DNA from: Acidobacteriota bacterium
GTDB taxonomy: Bacteria; Acidobacteriota; Vicinamibacteria; Marinacidobacterales; Marinacidobacteraceae
Direction: 5' to 3'
DNA: 64,000 bases
Assembly: GCA_022820545.1 (NCBI GenBank)
Contig: JAJEFG010000071.1
Location: forward strand, 1 to 64,000
Each line of letters starts with the position of its first letter. Positions within the stretch are counted from its first letter, which is position 1. This document shows positions 25,385-34,328 of the stretch, piece by piece. A program made the position numbers and the translations under genes. Under the pieces are notes generated by a model. It did no database searches and was not told where the DNA came from. It saw nothing but the letters and a program-made list of their open reading frames with translations.

Positions 25385-27589
25385 CTAACTCCCGACCCGG
25401 GCCTCCGCCGCACCCGCGTTCCCCATGTCGTCTTCCACCTTCACCACGACGGATCCGGCTCCTGCCGGGAAATCGTCGAGGCGGGCGTCGTAGTCCTCAC
25501 TCGGAGAGTCGGCGATCCCGTCCACGGGCCGGACCACCCGCGCCGGGCCGCCGTCCACGGAGACGGAGGCGCGCCGGATCGGGCTTCCGGCGTCGCTCGC
25601 GCGGAAGCGGATGCCGCCGTCCGCCGTGACCGTGAGGTCCGAGATCACGGGCGGCGTGTTGTCCACCGTGAAGGGCCGGCTGGTCCGGCTTCCGGTGAGC
25701 GTCTCCCCTGGAGGATTGTCAGGGGAATCCTCGGCCTCCACGCGGAGTTCGTAGCGGCCGTCGGGCATCGTGGAGGTGTCCCAGGCGACGATGGTTTCCG
25801 ACAGGCCCGACCGCAGGGGTTGCCAGGGAACGTCGCCCTGGCGGCGCACCGAAATCCGGTAGCGAAGCCGGTCGCCATTGGGGTCGTCCGCCCGGAAGGT
25901 GGCGGTGCGCACCCCGTGGAGATAGAGCTGGCGCCCACTTCCCACGGGGAGCCCGGAACCCGACTGCCCCCGGCGGGCCGCATCGGTCACTTCCGGCCGC
26001 CGGTCCATCCCCTGCAGGCGGGGCGCCGAACTGTTCAGCAGTTCCTCGAAGGCGAGTCCGGGCGGGTGGAGCGTGATCCCGGTCACCCGGGGAGCCAGGT
26101 TCACGGGGAGATACGCCGCTTCGAGCGACCCCAGTTCCGGAGAGGAACTGCCGTCCGAACGCAGCGTGGCCCGCCACTGCAGAAACCGTGCGGCGGGGCT
26201 CGCGATGGCGGCATCCGCCGCGGCGGACACCCAGTCGCTCCAGGTGTCGTCCGGTTCCGCCGAGTTCCCGGTGCGGGTCTCGACGCTCACCGCGGAACCG
26301 GGCGGCGTCCGGACCTGCCACGAGATGCGGCCGAAGCTGGCCGCGCCACCGGCGTCCAGAACGCGCGAGAGGTAGGCGCCCTCGGTACGCGGGGAGGCGG
26401 AGAGTTCGAGCACCCGCCCCGGATTCGAGGCGCCGAGCAGGGTCACGCCTCCCTCCGAGACCGCCGCGGTGACCGCTTCCGAGTCCACCCGGGACAGGAG
26501 CGTGACCTCGCCTTCGCGCGTGAGGCGGTACACCCGCCCGCGGTCGCCGGTGCCGAGCAGGAGGCGTTCGTCGCGGAGCATCGCGAGGGAGAGCGGCCGG
26601 TCGCGGGTCGACTCCCAGATGGTCCGGGCCGCCCCGCTCGGCGCGATGCGGTAGAGCGCACCCATCGTTCCGTTCGCCGGCGTTGTCGCCGGCCCCGGAG
26701 CCGGACCCGCGGCCGCGAGCACCCGGAAAGACGTCGTGGCCACCACTCCCGCACTCGCCGCAGCGGCTTCGGGCGCCGCCGGGACCGCCCCGGCGCCCGC
26801 CGCCGCGCCGCCCGGGGATGCGGCGACCGCCGCGGCGAAGACCTCACCCGCGGCGTTCAGCGCCAGCGCGCGGATCTCCGCGAGGGGACTGTCATAGAGC
26901 GCCATCGACCCCGACGCGGCGTCGATCCGGAAGACGATGCCGGAAGGTTCGGTTCCGAGGTAGATCGTTCCGTCCGGCGCGCGATGGAGCGCCGTCACGT
27001 TCTCCTCGCTGGTGGTGAAGATGGTCTCCGCGCTTCCCGAAGGTTGCACGCGGATCACGGAGCCGGGCATTCCCGTGGCCACCAGGAGGCTGCCGCCGGG
27101 TTCGGGGACGATCGCCCAGATGTAGCGGGCCTCCGGCTGGTGGAAGACCCCGCGCTCCCCACCGGGCAGGATGCGCTGCACGCTGCCCCCCGGAGCGGTC
27201 GCGAAGTAGACGGCGCCGTCGGGGCCGACCGCCACCGCGTGGATCCCGACTTCCCCGGTGTCGGCCAGCACCTCGGAGGCGCCCTGCCGGATCCGGATCA
27301 GGGTTCCCTGGGCCCCGCCGCCGGCGATGACTCCACCGGCGCCGTCGGGAGCGACCGACCAGATGAAGGGCTGTTCGGACTCGTGCAGGCTTCGGAGCGC
27401 CGGAGCCAGCCGGACCTGGCCCTCCGGCCCGATGCTCACGCCGTCGCTCTCTCCGGCGAGGAAGTCTCCCGAGGTCTCGAACCGCCAGAAGTCCCGATTC
27501 CCGGCGAACGCCAATCCCGCCGCGGACGCCAGGAGGAGCGCCGTCAACAGCCGGTGCCGAAACCCGCGCGAGCGGGCGGGACCGGTCAC
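25385..27589 (-). CDS. secreted beta-propeller and Ig-like repeat protein
   Basis: 734 residues with a signal peptide (LLTALLLASAAGLAFAG). Residues about 40-420 contain repeated short motifs such as VGPDGAVYFAT, APDGTIYLGT and LLLGTGDRGRVYRL, the pattern of an NHL/YVTN-like beta-propeller. An Ala/Gly-rich linker lies near 265-300. The C-terminal third has Ig/fibronectin-like segments (VDNTPPVISDLTVT). Start GTG 27589 overlaps the upstream TGA as GTGA, so it is coupled to the S55-domain gene. Role unknown; an extracellular partner of that protein is likely. Confidence 0.8.
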   Translation of the reverse strand: MTGPARSRGFRHRLLTALLLASAAGLAFAGNRDFWRFETSGDFLAGESDGVSIGPEGQVRLAPALRSLHESEQPFIWSVAPDGAGGVIAGGGAQGTLIRIRQGASEVLADTGEVGIHAVAVGPDGAVYFATAPGGSVQRILPGGERGVFHQPEARYIWAIVPEPGGSLLVATGMPGSVIRVQPSGSAETIFTTSEENVTALHRAPDGTIYLGTEPSGIVFRIDAASGSMALYDSPLAEIRALALNAAGEVFAAAVAASPGGAAAGAGAVPAAPEAAAASAGVVATTSFRVLAAAGPAPGPATTPANGTMGALYRIAPSGAARTIWESTRDRPLSLAMLRDERLLLGTGDRGRVYRLTREGEVTLLSRVDSEAVTAAVSEGGVTLLGASNPGRVLELSASPRTEGAYLSRVLDAGGAASFGRISWQVRTPPGSAVSVETRTGNSAEPDDTWSDWVSAAADAAIASPAARFLQWRATLRSDGSSSPELGSLEAAYLPVNLAPRVTGITLHPPGLAFEELLNSSAPRLQGMDRRPEVTDAARRGQSGSGLPVGSGRQLYLHGVRTATFRADDPNGDRLRYRISVRRQGDVPWQPLRSGLSETIVAWDTSTMPDGRYELRVEAEDSPDNPPGETLTGSRTSRPFTVDNTPPVISDLTVTADGGIRFRASDAGSPIRRASVSVDGGPARVVRPVDGIADSPSEDYDARLDDFPAGAGSVVVKVEDDMGNAGAAEARVGS

Positions 27590-29397
27590 CGGGTCTCCAC
27601 CTGCAGGGTCAGTTGCCGCGATCCGCTCACCGTGGCGTCGAAGTCGAGGTGCCCTTCCCAGAGGACCGAAGCCGGAAGTTCCCGGGTCAGCCCGCCGGAA
27701 GAATCCCGCGATACCACCGAGCGCACGCTCGGCGGCAGCGACGGCAGGTACTCGCCGCCCACCACCGCCGCGCTGCGGCCGGATCCCACGAGCCGCACGT
27801 AGAGGCGGCTCTGCCGGCGGTGGCGGCTGATGGCCCGATAGATCTGTTCCACCCGGGCCGGGGTCCCCGTGACGCCCTGGCGCTGGTCGGAGAGCGCCAC
27901 CGAGAGCGCGTCCGCCACCAGCAGCGTCAGGCGGCTCCCCGCGGCGCTCCGGGGGATCGGCACCTCCAGTTCCCGCGTCGCTTCGGCCCCCCGGAAATCC
28001 TTCAGGGCGACCCGGAGCGTGGCGGTCCCTCCCGGGCGGACCCGCGAGGACCGGAGCCAGGCGCGGCTGAGGGTGGCCGCCTGCGCTTCCTCGCTGGCGG
28101 AAATGTCCACCTCGATTTCCCGCACCGGGATCCGTTCCACGGGGTTGCCGAGCAGCAGGGCCACCGGGGCCGCCACGAGTGCGGCGGCGCCCGTCAGGAC
28201 GCTGGCGCTTCCGGACGCGAAGACATCCTCGACCGCGAGCGTGCGCCCGTCCCCGACGCCGATGCGGGCGCCGAGCCGGATGGTCTGGGTTCCCGCGGGC
28301 CGCTCTTCCTGGGAAAGGACGGCCACCAGGGCGGAGAAGGCCAGCACCGGACTGTAGAGGTCGTGATCCACGATCTCGAGGTCGTAATCGCGACGGCCCC
28401 CGCGGCTCCCCTCAACCCGTATCCGGAGCGGGATGGTCCGGGCGCGGGCTCCGAGGCGTCCCCGCACTCCGGTGGCCCGGTCCTGCTGCCACACCCCGAT
28501 CGGAATCCCCGCGCTCGTGATGCGGAACGAGTTGGAGAGCGAAGCCACGTTGGCTTCCACCCGCGCCGCCTGCATCGGGATGGAGATGGTGCCGAGGCCG
28601 GTGAAGGGATGGCCGAAAGCGAACACCTCGCCGGTGGCCTCGTCCACGTGGGTGACCGTCCCGCTCGCCATCAGCACCAGGTCGCCCCCGATGAGGGTGG
28701 CGCCCACCGGGCTGCCCGGCTTCAACGGGGAAACCCCCGTCTGCGCCGCCGCGCCGGCGCGCGTGGCGCCGGCGAAGCCGCCAGGGGAAAGCTCCATTCC
28801 GAGCTGGCGGAACAGGGGGGCCACGATCCGGTGCGCGGCGGGACTCAGACCGCTGGCCGCGACCGGCGTCCGGATGGGCAGCAACTGCCGGCCGTCGCGC
28901 TCGATGCCGACCTCCGGGACGGGCGCCGGGTCGAAGGAGGGGTCTCCGGCGGGCGAGAACCGGAGCGCCGGCGCGGCGGCGCCCGGCGCGGCTCCCGCGC
29001 CCAGCGGCATCTCGGTGAACCGGACCATTTCCTCGAACGGCGTGATGCCGCAGATGGGATCCTTGGCGAACGGGAAGGCATACGCGACGGCGCCGAGGAG
29101 CCGGCCGTCCACGTAGACCGGGCTGCCGCTCATGCCCTGCATGACGCCCGTGTGGGCGAGGGGGCCGCCGGACAGGTTGGCGAGCACGATGCTGCGGCCC
29201 GGCATCGCGCCGTCGAGCACCCCGACGATCTCCACCCCGAAACTCTCGACCTCCTCGCCGGCAAAGACGGTGCGGCCCTCTCCGACCATTCCCGGCCTCA
29301 CTTCGTCGAGCGGCAGGATCGCGGTCTGGGCGGGAGCCTGGAGTGCGCCGCCCGCCGATGCGGCGAGCGCGCACACGAGCGCAAGATGGGTTCTCAA
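27586..29397 (-). CDS. SpoIVB peptidase S55 domain protein
   Basis: 603 residues from TTG 29397, with a signal peptide (HLALVCALAASAGG). The S55 signature GMSGSPVYVDG puts the candidate nucleophile at Ser92, followed by GITPFEEM typical of this group. GHPFTGLGTISIPM further on is also conserved. In non-sporulating bacteria the role of this family is unclear; a secreted serine protease or PDZ-less scaffold is likely. The second half is beta-rich. It overlaps the following propeller gene, forming a coupled pair. Confidence 0.85.
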   Translation of the reverse strand: MRTHLALVCALAASAGGALQAPAQTAILPLDEVRPGMVGEGRTVFAGEEVESFGVEIVGVLDGAMPGRSIVLANLSGGPLAHTGVMQGMSGSPVYVDGRLLGAVAYAFPFAKDPICGITPFEEMVRFTEMPLGAGAAPGAAAPALRFSPAGDPSFDPAPVPEVGIERDGRQLLPIRTPVAASGLSPAAHRIVAPLFRQLGMELSPGGFAGATRAGAAAQTGVSPLKPGSPVGATLIGGDLVLMASGTVTHVDEATGEVFAFGHPFTGLGTISIPMQAARVEANVASLSNSFRITSAGIPIGVWQQDRATGVRGRLGARARTIPLRIRVEGSRGGRRDYDLEIVDHDLYSPVLAFSALVAVLSQEERPAGTQTIRLGARIGVGDGRTLAVEDVFASGSASVLTGAAALVAAPVALLLGNPVERIPVREIEVDISASEEAQAATLSRAWLRSSRVRPGGTATLRVALKDFRGAEATRELEVPIPRSAAGSRLTLLVADALSVALSDQRQGVTGTPARVEQIYRAISRHRRQSRLYVRLVGSGRSAAVVGGEYLPSLPPSVRSVVSRDSSGGLTRELPASVLWEGHLDFDATVSGSRQLTLQVETR

Positions 29398-29474
29398 GAC
29401 GAGATCTCGGAAGGGCGGAATGCTACCGCCGCATCCGATCCTGCTCGCGAGGCCGCATTCCGCGGGGCAGGCTC

Positions 29475-29993
29475 CTAGGGTGCTTCCCCGGCGACCGACA
29501 GCGGCCGCACGACGCGGTAACAGCGGTCCATCCACTCGTCGTACCGGGCGCTCATTCCCGCGCCCTCGAGGGCATTCTCGTAGCCCCGCTCGGGGTTGAG
29601 CATGAAGTTGAACGCCCGGAAGTGCTCGTCGCAGGTGTCGGCCAGGTACTGGGATTCGGCCCCGGCAAGCCGGCCGCGGACGCGGTCCACGCCGTCCTGG
29701 GTGGTGTCGCCCTCGACCATGGCCACCGAAACCAGGACCACGAGGACCTGCATGCACTCCTGGTAGGCCACCAGCTCGACCGACTGGCGGAGCTGGTCCC
29801 GATACTGGATGGGAATCTGCTGCCCCGCGGTGTTGGCGAGCACCGTGCAGGTGGCGCGCAGCGGAAGTTCTCCGCCGGGAAGGTCCGTTGGATGAGGGGT
29901 GTTGTCCTGCGGAAGCATCGTCTGGATGGTCGTACAGCCGGATCCGGCCAGCAGGAAGAGCGCGAAGGTGAGTCTCAGAATCCGTCCCGCCAA
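29475..29993 (-). CDS. lipoprotein of unknown function
   Basis: 172 residues from TTG 29993. A clear lipoprotein signal (LRLTFALFLLAGSGC) puts the lipidated Cys at about residue 20. The mature part is mostly helical with several Cys residues (TCTV, YQECMQ, TCDEHF, DRCYRV), so disulfides are possible. A longer frame up to 30086 would run into the divergent thiF-like gene and lacks a signal peptide at its start. No family recognised. Confidence 0.7.
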   Translation of the reverse strand: MAGRILRLTFALFLLAGSGCTTIQTMLPQDNTPHPTDLPGGELPLRATCTVLANTAGQQIPIQYRDQLRQSVELVAYQECMQVLVVLVSVAMVEGDTTQDGVDRVRGRLAGAESQYLADTCDEHFRAFNFMLNPERGYENALEGAGMSARYDEWMDRCYRVVRPLSVAGEAP

Positions 29994-30084
29994 GGTCTCG
30001 GCAATCCGGAAGCATTCGACGTGCCAGCGGACAGCCCGCGTCCCGGGGAGGTCCCGAGTCCTACACTTTCCGCTGTCCCGCACC

Positions 30085-31134
30085 ATGTCCGACCGCTATT
30101 CCCGCCAGACCCTCTTCGCCGGCATCGGCCCCGAAGGACAGGAACGCCTGGCCGGTGGCCGCGTGCTCGTGGTGGGGGCCGGGGCGCTCGGTTCCGCTGC
30201 GCTGGACATGCTGGTTCGGGCCGGGGTCGGCACGGTGCGGTTCGTGGATCGGGACACGGTGGAGACTTCCAACCTGCAGCGGCAGTCACTGTACGACGAA
30301 GAGGACGCCCGGGAGGGCATTCCGAAAGCGGAGGGAGCGCGCCGGAGGCTGGCCGCCGTGAACCCGGAGGTGGCGCTCGAGCCGCTGGCGCTCGATCTCC
30401 ACGCGGGGAACATCCGCGAGGTGATGGCGGGAACGGACCTGGTTCTCGACGCGACGGACAACTTCGAGACGAGGTACCTCATCAACGACGCCGCGATCTC
30501 GACCGGAACGCCCTGGATCTACGCCGCCTGCGTCGGCAGCTACGGGATGACGCTCACCGTGCTTCCGGGACGCACCGGATGCCTGCGGTGCGTGGTTCCC
30601 GACGTACCGCCACCCGGTGCGTCTCCGACCTGCGACACCGCGGGAGTGATCGCGCCGGCGGTGCAGGCGGTGGCGTCGTACGCGGTCACCGAGGCGCTGA
30701 AGCTGCTGTCGGGGCGGGACGGGGATCTCGCTACCGGCATCTGGCACCTCGACGTCTGGGAGCGGACGGCGTACCGCATGGACATCGGGGAGCCGGACCC
30801 CGACTGCCCGGCCTGCGCCCGGCGCGAGTTCCCGTTCCTCGATGGAGACGCGAGCGGAGCACCCTTGACGCTCTGCGGGCGGAACGCGGTGCAGGTGCGG
30901 CCCGCCGTCTCGCCCGACCCGAACGGCGCCGCCCCCGACTTCCTGAAGCAACTGGGCGGCCGCCTCGCCGAACTGCCGGAGGTCCGCGGGTCGCTGCGGC
31001 TGACGAGCCATCTCCTGCAGTTCGAAGTCGCCGGGCGCCGCCTGGTCGTATTCCCGGACGGGAGGACGATCGTCCACGGAAGCGGCGATCCGGCGGAAGC
31101 CAGAACACTGGTGTCGCGCTACATCGGGAATTGA
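30085..31134 (+). CDS. ThiF/MoeB/HesA-family adenylyltransferase
   Basis: 349 residues. Adenylation domain with ATP-binding VVGAGALGSAALD, RQSLYDEED and DATDNFETRYLIN, and two zinc CxxC motifs (CLRC, CPAC). These enzymes activate the C-terminus of ThiS or MoaD sulfur carriers. About 90 extra C-terminal residues form a ThiS/MoaD-like fold with the sequence ending YIGN rather than a Gly-Gly tail. Whether it serves thiamin or molybdopterin cannot be told. It is 2 nt upstream of hisZ, in one operon with histidine genes. TACACT at 30062-30067 may be its -10. Confidence 0.88.
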   Translation: MSDRYSRQTLFAGIGPEGQERLAGGRVLVVGAGALGSAALDMLVRAGVGTVRFVDRDTVETSNLQRQSLYDEEDAREGIPKAEGARRRLAAVNPEVALEPLALDLHAGNIREVMAGTDLVLDATDNFETRYLINDAAISTGTPWIYAACVGSYGMTLTVLPGRTGCLRCVVPDVPPPGASPTCDTAGVIAPAVQAVASYAVTEALKLLSGRDGDLATGIWHLDVWERTAYRMDIGEPDPDCPACARREFPFLDGDASGAPLTLCGRNAVQVRPAVSPDPNGAAPDFLKQLGGRLAELPEVRGSLRLTSHLLQFEVAGRRLVVFPDGRTIVHGSGDPAEARTLVSRYIGN

Positions 31135-31136
31135 CC

Positions 31137-32237
31137 ATGACTTCCAGCGATTCGTTGCTTCGCGCGCCTGCGGGCGCCATCACCCACGTGGGGGACGCGG
31201 CCCGCCGCCGCCGGCGGGTCGAGGAGACCGCCGCCGGGGTGTTTCGCGGCTGGGGCTACGAGGAAGTCCTGCTGCCGCTCTTCGACCACGCGGAGGTCTT
31301 CGCCCGCGGCGGCGGACGGTGGTCGGAGCGGTCCAGCTACCGGTTCACCGAGGGCGGGGACCTCCTCGCCCTCCGCGCCGACTTCACCGCGCTGGCGGCG
31401 CGGGCCGCCGTCACCCGGCTGTCCCGGGAGACGGAGCGGCTCTTCTACCGCGGCGAGGTCGTCCGCCGGCCGGGCCGGGGACTCGGTCCGTCGGCGTTCC
31501 GGGAGGTGGGCGTCGAGCACTTCGCGGCGGGGGCCGGGGCCGATCTGGAGATCCTGCTGGTGGCGCACGAAGTGCTCGAACAGTTGGGAGTGAACGGGTT
31601 CGTGTTCACCCTTGGCCACGCCGGTTTCCCGCTGGGGCTGCTCGACGAAGCGCTCCCCGCGGGTCCCGACCGGAGCGAACGGCGCGCGGAGGCGCTCCGA
31701 GGCCTCTGGCGGCGCGATCCGTCCCGGATCCGGGCCGCGCTCGGCGAGCGGGCGGGACCGCTGGTCGGCGCACTGGAACTGTTCGGCGGCCCGGAAGTTG
31801 TCGAGGAGGCGCGGAAACGCCCGCTTCCCGAAGGGGCCGGGGAGGCGGTGGAGCGGCTTGCCGCGATCGTGCGCGTGCTGGAGGACCTGGAACTCGCCGG
31901 CCGGTTCCGTTTCGACCTGGCCGAACTCCGGGGCTTCGACTACTACACGGACCTCATCTTCGAGGTGCACGCTCCCGGCGCCGGGCAGGAGATCGGGGGA
32001 GGGGGCCGCTACAACGACCTGCTCGCGAACTTCGGCGATCCGCGCCCCGCCGTCGGTTTCTCGCTCTCGGTGGACCGGATCGCCGGAATCCTCCCGGAAA
32101 CGTCGGACGCCGACCGCGGCGCGACCGAATCCGTTGCCCGCGGACCCGACACCCGGAGCGGGCTGGGCGCACGGTTCCGGGCCGCCCGGGCCGCCCGCGC
32201 GAGCGGCGCGACCGTCCGCTTCGATGGTCCGTCTTGA
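31137..32237 (+). CDS. hisZ: ATP phosphoribosyltransferase regulatory subunit HisZ
   Basis: 366 residues of class II aminoacyl-tRNA synthetase fold (HisRS-like), with RTxxYRGEVVRR-type motif 2 (LFYRGEVVRRPG), GFDYYTDLIFEV and GGGGRYNDLL. HisZ lacks aminoacylation activity and serves as the allosteric subunit for short-form HisG. The nearby hisG is indeed the short form. The C-terminal about 40 residues are Arg/Ala-rich and not conserved. Confidence 0.9.
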   Translation: MTSSDSLLRAPAGAITHVGDAARRRRRVEETAAGVFRGWGYEEVLLPLFDHAEVFARGGGRWSERSSYRFTEGGDLLALRADFTALAARAAVTRLSRETERLFYRGEVVRRPGRGLGPSAFREVGVEHFAAGAGADLEILLVAHEVLEQLGVNGFVFTLGHAGFPLGLLDEALPAGPDRSERRAEALRGLWRRDPSRIRAALGERAGPLVGALELFGGPEVVEEARKRPLPEGAGEAVERLAAIVRVLEDLELAGRFRFDLAELRGFDYYTDLIFEVHAPGAGQEIGGGGRYNDLLANFGDPRPAVGFSLSVDRIAGILPETSDADRGATESVARGPDTRSGLGARFRAARAARASGATVRFDGPS

Positions 32238-32296
32238 CGTCGCGGACCGCACGTTTCCGCGATCCACCCGCTCGGTGGCGACCCAGGCCGCCACCC

Positions 32297-32302
32297 TAGA
32301 AT
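32297..32302 (+). promoter_or_regulatory. TAGAAT -10-like box before hisG
   Basis: TAGAAT ends 12 nt before the hisG ATG, within the 77-nt gap after hisZ. The same hexamer stands 6 nt before hisF on the other strand. A secondary promoter for hisGDC is inferred. Confidence 0.45.
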
Positions 32303-32314
32303 CCCCGCGCACCC

Positions 32315-32938
32315 ATGGACCCGCCGCTCGTCGCCGCCCTGCCCACGGGGCGGCTGCTGCGGGCCGTGACCGGATTGCTCGGGCGCGCCGGCGTTCCATT
32401 GCCCGAGGGGAGCGCCGATCGCCGCCTGCGCCTCAGGGCGGGCGGGATCGAGGTGCTGTTCGCGAAGGACCGCGACGTCCCCATCTACGTGGAGCACGGG
32501 GTGGCGGACTTCGGGGTGGTCGGCCGGGACATCCTGGAGGAACAGCCCGCGCACATCTACGAGCCGCTCGACCTCGGGGTGGGCCGCTGCCGGATGGTGG
32601 TCGCCCGTCCGGCGGCCCGCCCGCTTCCCGAGCCGCCGCTGCGGGTGGCGACGAAGTACCCGTCGGTGACGGCCCGCCACTTTGGCGCCCGCGGCGCGCC
32701 CGTCGAGCTGATCCGGCTGTCCGGCGCCATCGAACTGGCGCCCGCGATGGACCTCGCCGACGCGGTGGTGGACCTGGTCGAGACCGGCGCGACCCTGCGG
32801 GACAACGGCTTGGTGGAGGAGGAGACGCTCTTCGAGAGCACCGCGCGCGTGGTGGTGAATCGCGCCTCCTTCCGGCTTCGCGGATCGGCGCTGCAGGGGT
32901 GGCTCCGGCGTCTCGAAACCGCCACGGAGGAAGGATGA
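32315..32938 (+). CDS. hisG: ATP phosphoribosyltransferase, short form
   Basis: 207 residues, the catalytic domain only; the C-terminal His-binding regulatory domain of long HisG is absent, consistent with hisZ just upstream. Phosphate-binding and substrate segments are recognisable (LPTGRLL, DVPIYVEHGVADFGVVGRD, VDLVETGATLRDNGL). It catalyses the first step of histidine synthesis. Stop overlaps the hisD start as ATGA. Confidence 0.93.
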   Translation: MDPPLVAALPTGRLLRAVTGLLGRAGVPLPEGSADRRLRLRAGGIEVLFAKDRDVPIYVEHGVADFGVVGRDILEEQPAHIYEPLDLGVGRCRMVVARPAARPLPEPPLRVATKYPSVTARHFGARGAPVELIRLSGAIELAPAMDLADAVVDLVETGATLRDNGLVEEETLFESTARVVVNRASFRLRGSALQGWLRRLETATEEG

Positions 32939-34302
32939 GCGGCGGGGCCCCCGGCTCTCCCGGCGCGGTCCCGCTCTTCGAGGGCGCCGCCGCCTGGCGG
33001 GCCGACCCGCGGCGGGGCGGACCCTCGGGAAACGGCTCCGGCGAGGGCGTTCGGACGGCGACCGCGGCCATCCTCGAGCGCGTGCGGCAGGAAGGCGACG
33101 CAGCGCTCGTCGACCTGGCGCGCCGGTTCGACGCGCCCGATTTCGATCCGTCCCGGCTCCGGGTCTCCCGGGAGGAACTCGAAGAGCGCGCGAGCGGCGC
33201 CGGGCAGGAAGCGCAGGCGCTGCTCCGGCGAACCCGGGAGCGCATTGCCGCGTACCACGAGCGCCAGCGGGAAACCTCGTTCCGGATGGACATCGGAGAC
33301 GGCTCGCGGCTCGAGTGGAGATCGCTCCCGATCGCGTCCGCCGGGGTGTACGTCCCCGGCGGAGCCGCGGTCTATCCGTCCACCGTGTTGATGAACACGG
33401 TGCCGGCCGCGGTCGCCGGGGTGCCGCGGATCGCGCTCGCCACGCCTCCCGGGGCGCTCGAACGAAGCCCGGTCCTCGCGGCCGCGGTCCTCGCGGCCGG
33501 CGTCCAGGAGGTCTACCGCATCGGCGGCGCCCAGGCCATTGCCGCTTTCGCCTTCGGGACGGCTTCGGTCGGCCGGGTGAACAAGGTGGTGGGTCCGGGG
33601 AACGCCTACGTCGCGGAGGCCAAGCGCCAGCTCGGCCAGTTCATCGGAACGGATGCGTTTGCGGGCCCGTCGGAGGTCGTGGTGCTCGCCGACGAGACCG
33701 CCCGGGCAGACTGGGTCGCCGCGGATCTGCTCGCGCAGGCCGAGCACGGCTCCGGCGAGGAACGGGCCATTCTCGTCACCACCTCGCGGGAACTCGCCGA
33801 AGCGGTGATCTCCGAGCTCGTCTGCCAGGCCGAAGGGCAACCAAACGCCGAAACGATTGCCCGCGCGCTCGCCCGTCACGGAGCGGCGGTGGTCGTCGGG
33901 GATCTGGAGGAGGCCGTCGGGGTCGCGGAGGAGATCGCGCCGGAGCATCTCGAAGTGATGACGCGGGACCCCGAGGCCCTCGCCGGACGCTTCCCGAGCG
34001 CGGGGGCGGTCCTGCTGGGCGACCACTCGCCCGTCGCCGTGGGGGACTACGGAGCCGGCCCCAATCACGTCCTGCCGACCGGCGGCGCCGCCCGCTTCGC
34101 CTCGCCGCTCTCGGTCGGCGATTTCCTCAAGCGGCAGAGCGTCCTCCGCTACGGGGAACGGACCCTGGCGTCGCTCCGGGGGGATTTCGAGCGCTTCGCC
34201 CGCATCGAGGGATTCGAGGCCCACGCCCGCTCCGTCGCCATTCGCTTCGAGGGGGAGGACGCCGGGAAGACAGGTGCTTCCGGCGCTCGGGAACAGGACT
34301 AG
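32935..34302 (+). CDS. hisD: histidinol dehydrogenase
   Basis: 455 residues. NAD-dependent oxidation of histidinol to histidine. Conserved zinc and catalytic segments are present: GGAQAIAAFAFGT, GPGNAYVAEAK, AGPSEVVVLAD, LAQAEHG, EIAPEHLEV, GDYGAGPNHVLPTGG and FEAHA near the end. GGAGGAAGG precedes ATG 32935, giving strong coupled initiation. Slight N-terminal extension (about 20 residues) relative to typical HisD. Confidence 0.95.
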   Translation: MSGGAPGSPGAVPLFEGAAAWRADPRRGGPSGNGSGEGVRTATAAILERVRQEGDAALVDLARRFDAPDFDPSRLRVSREELEERASGAGQEAQALLRRTRERIAAYHERQRETSFRMDIGDGSRLEWRSLPIASAGVYVPGGAAVYPSTVLMNTVPAAVAGVPRIALATPPGALERSPVLAAAVLAAGVQEVYRIGGAQAIAAFAFGTASVGRVNKVVGPGNAYVAEAKRQLGQFIGTDAFAGPSEVVVLADETARADWVAADLLAQAEHGSGEERAILVTTSRELAEAVISELVCQAEGQPNAETIARALARHGAAVVVGDLEEAVGVAEEIAPEHLEVMTRDPEALAGRFPSAGAVLLGDHSPVAVGDYGAGPNHVLPTGGAARFASPLSVGDFLKRQSVLRYGERTLASLRGDFERFARIEGFEAHARSVAIRFEGEDAGKTGASGAREQD

Positions 34303-34316
34303 ACGTTGCCATTGGT

Positions 34317-34322
34317 TACATT
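34317..34322 (+). promoter_or_regulatory. TACATT -10-like box before hisC
   Basis: TACATT ends 6 nt before ATG 34329 in the 26-nt hisD-hisC gap, a locally AT-rich stretch. No Shine-Dalgarno sequence is seen. Confidence 0.35.
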
Positions 34323-34328
34323 GCCCGC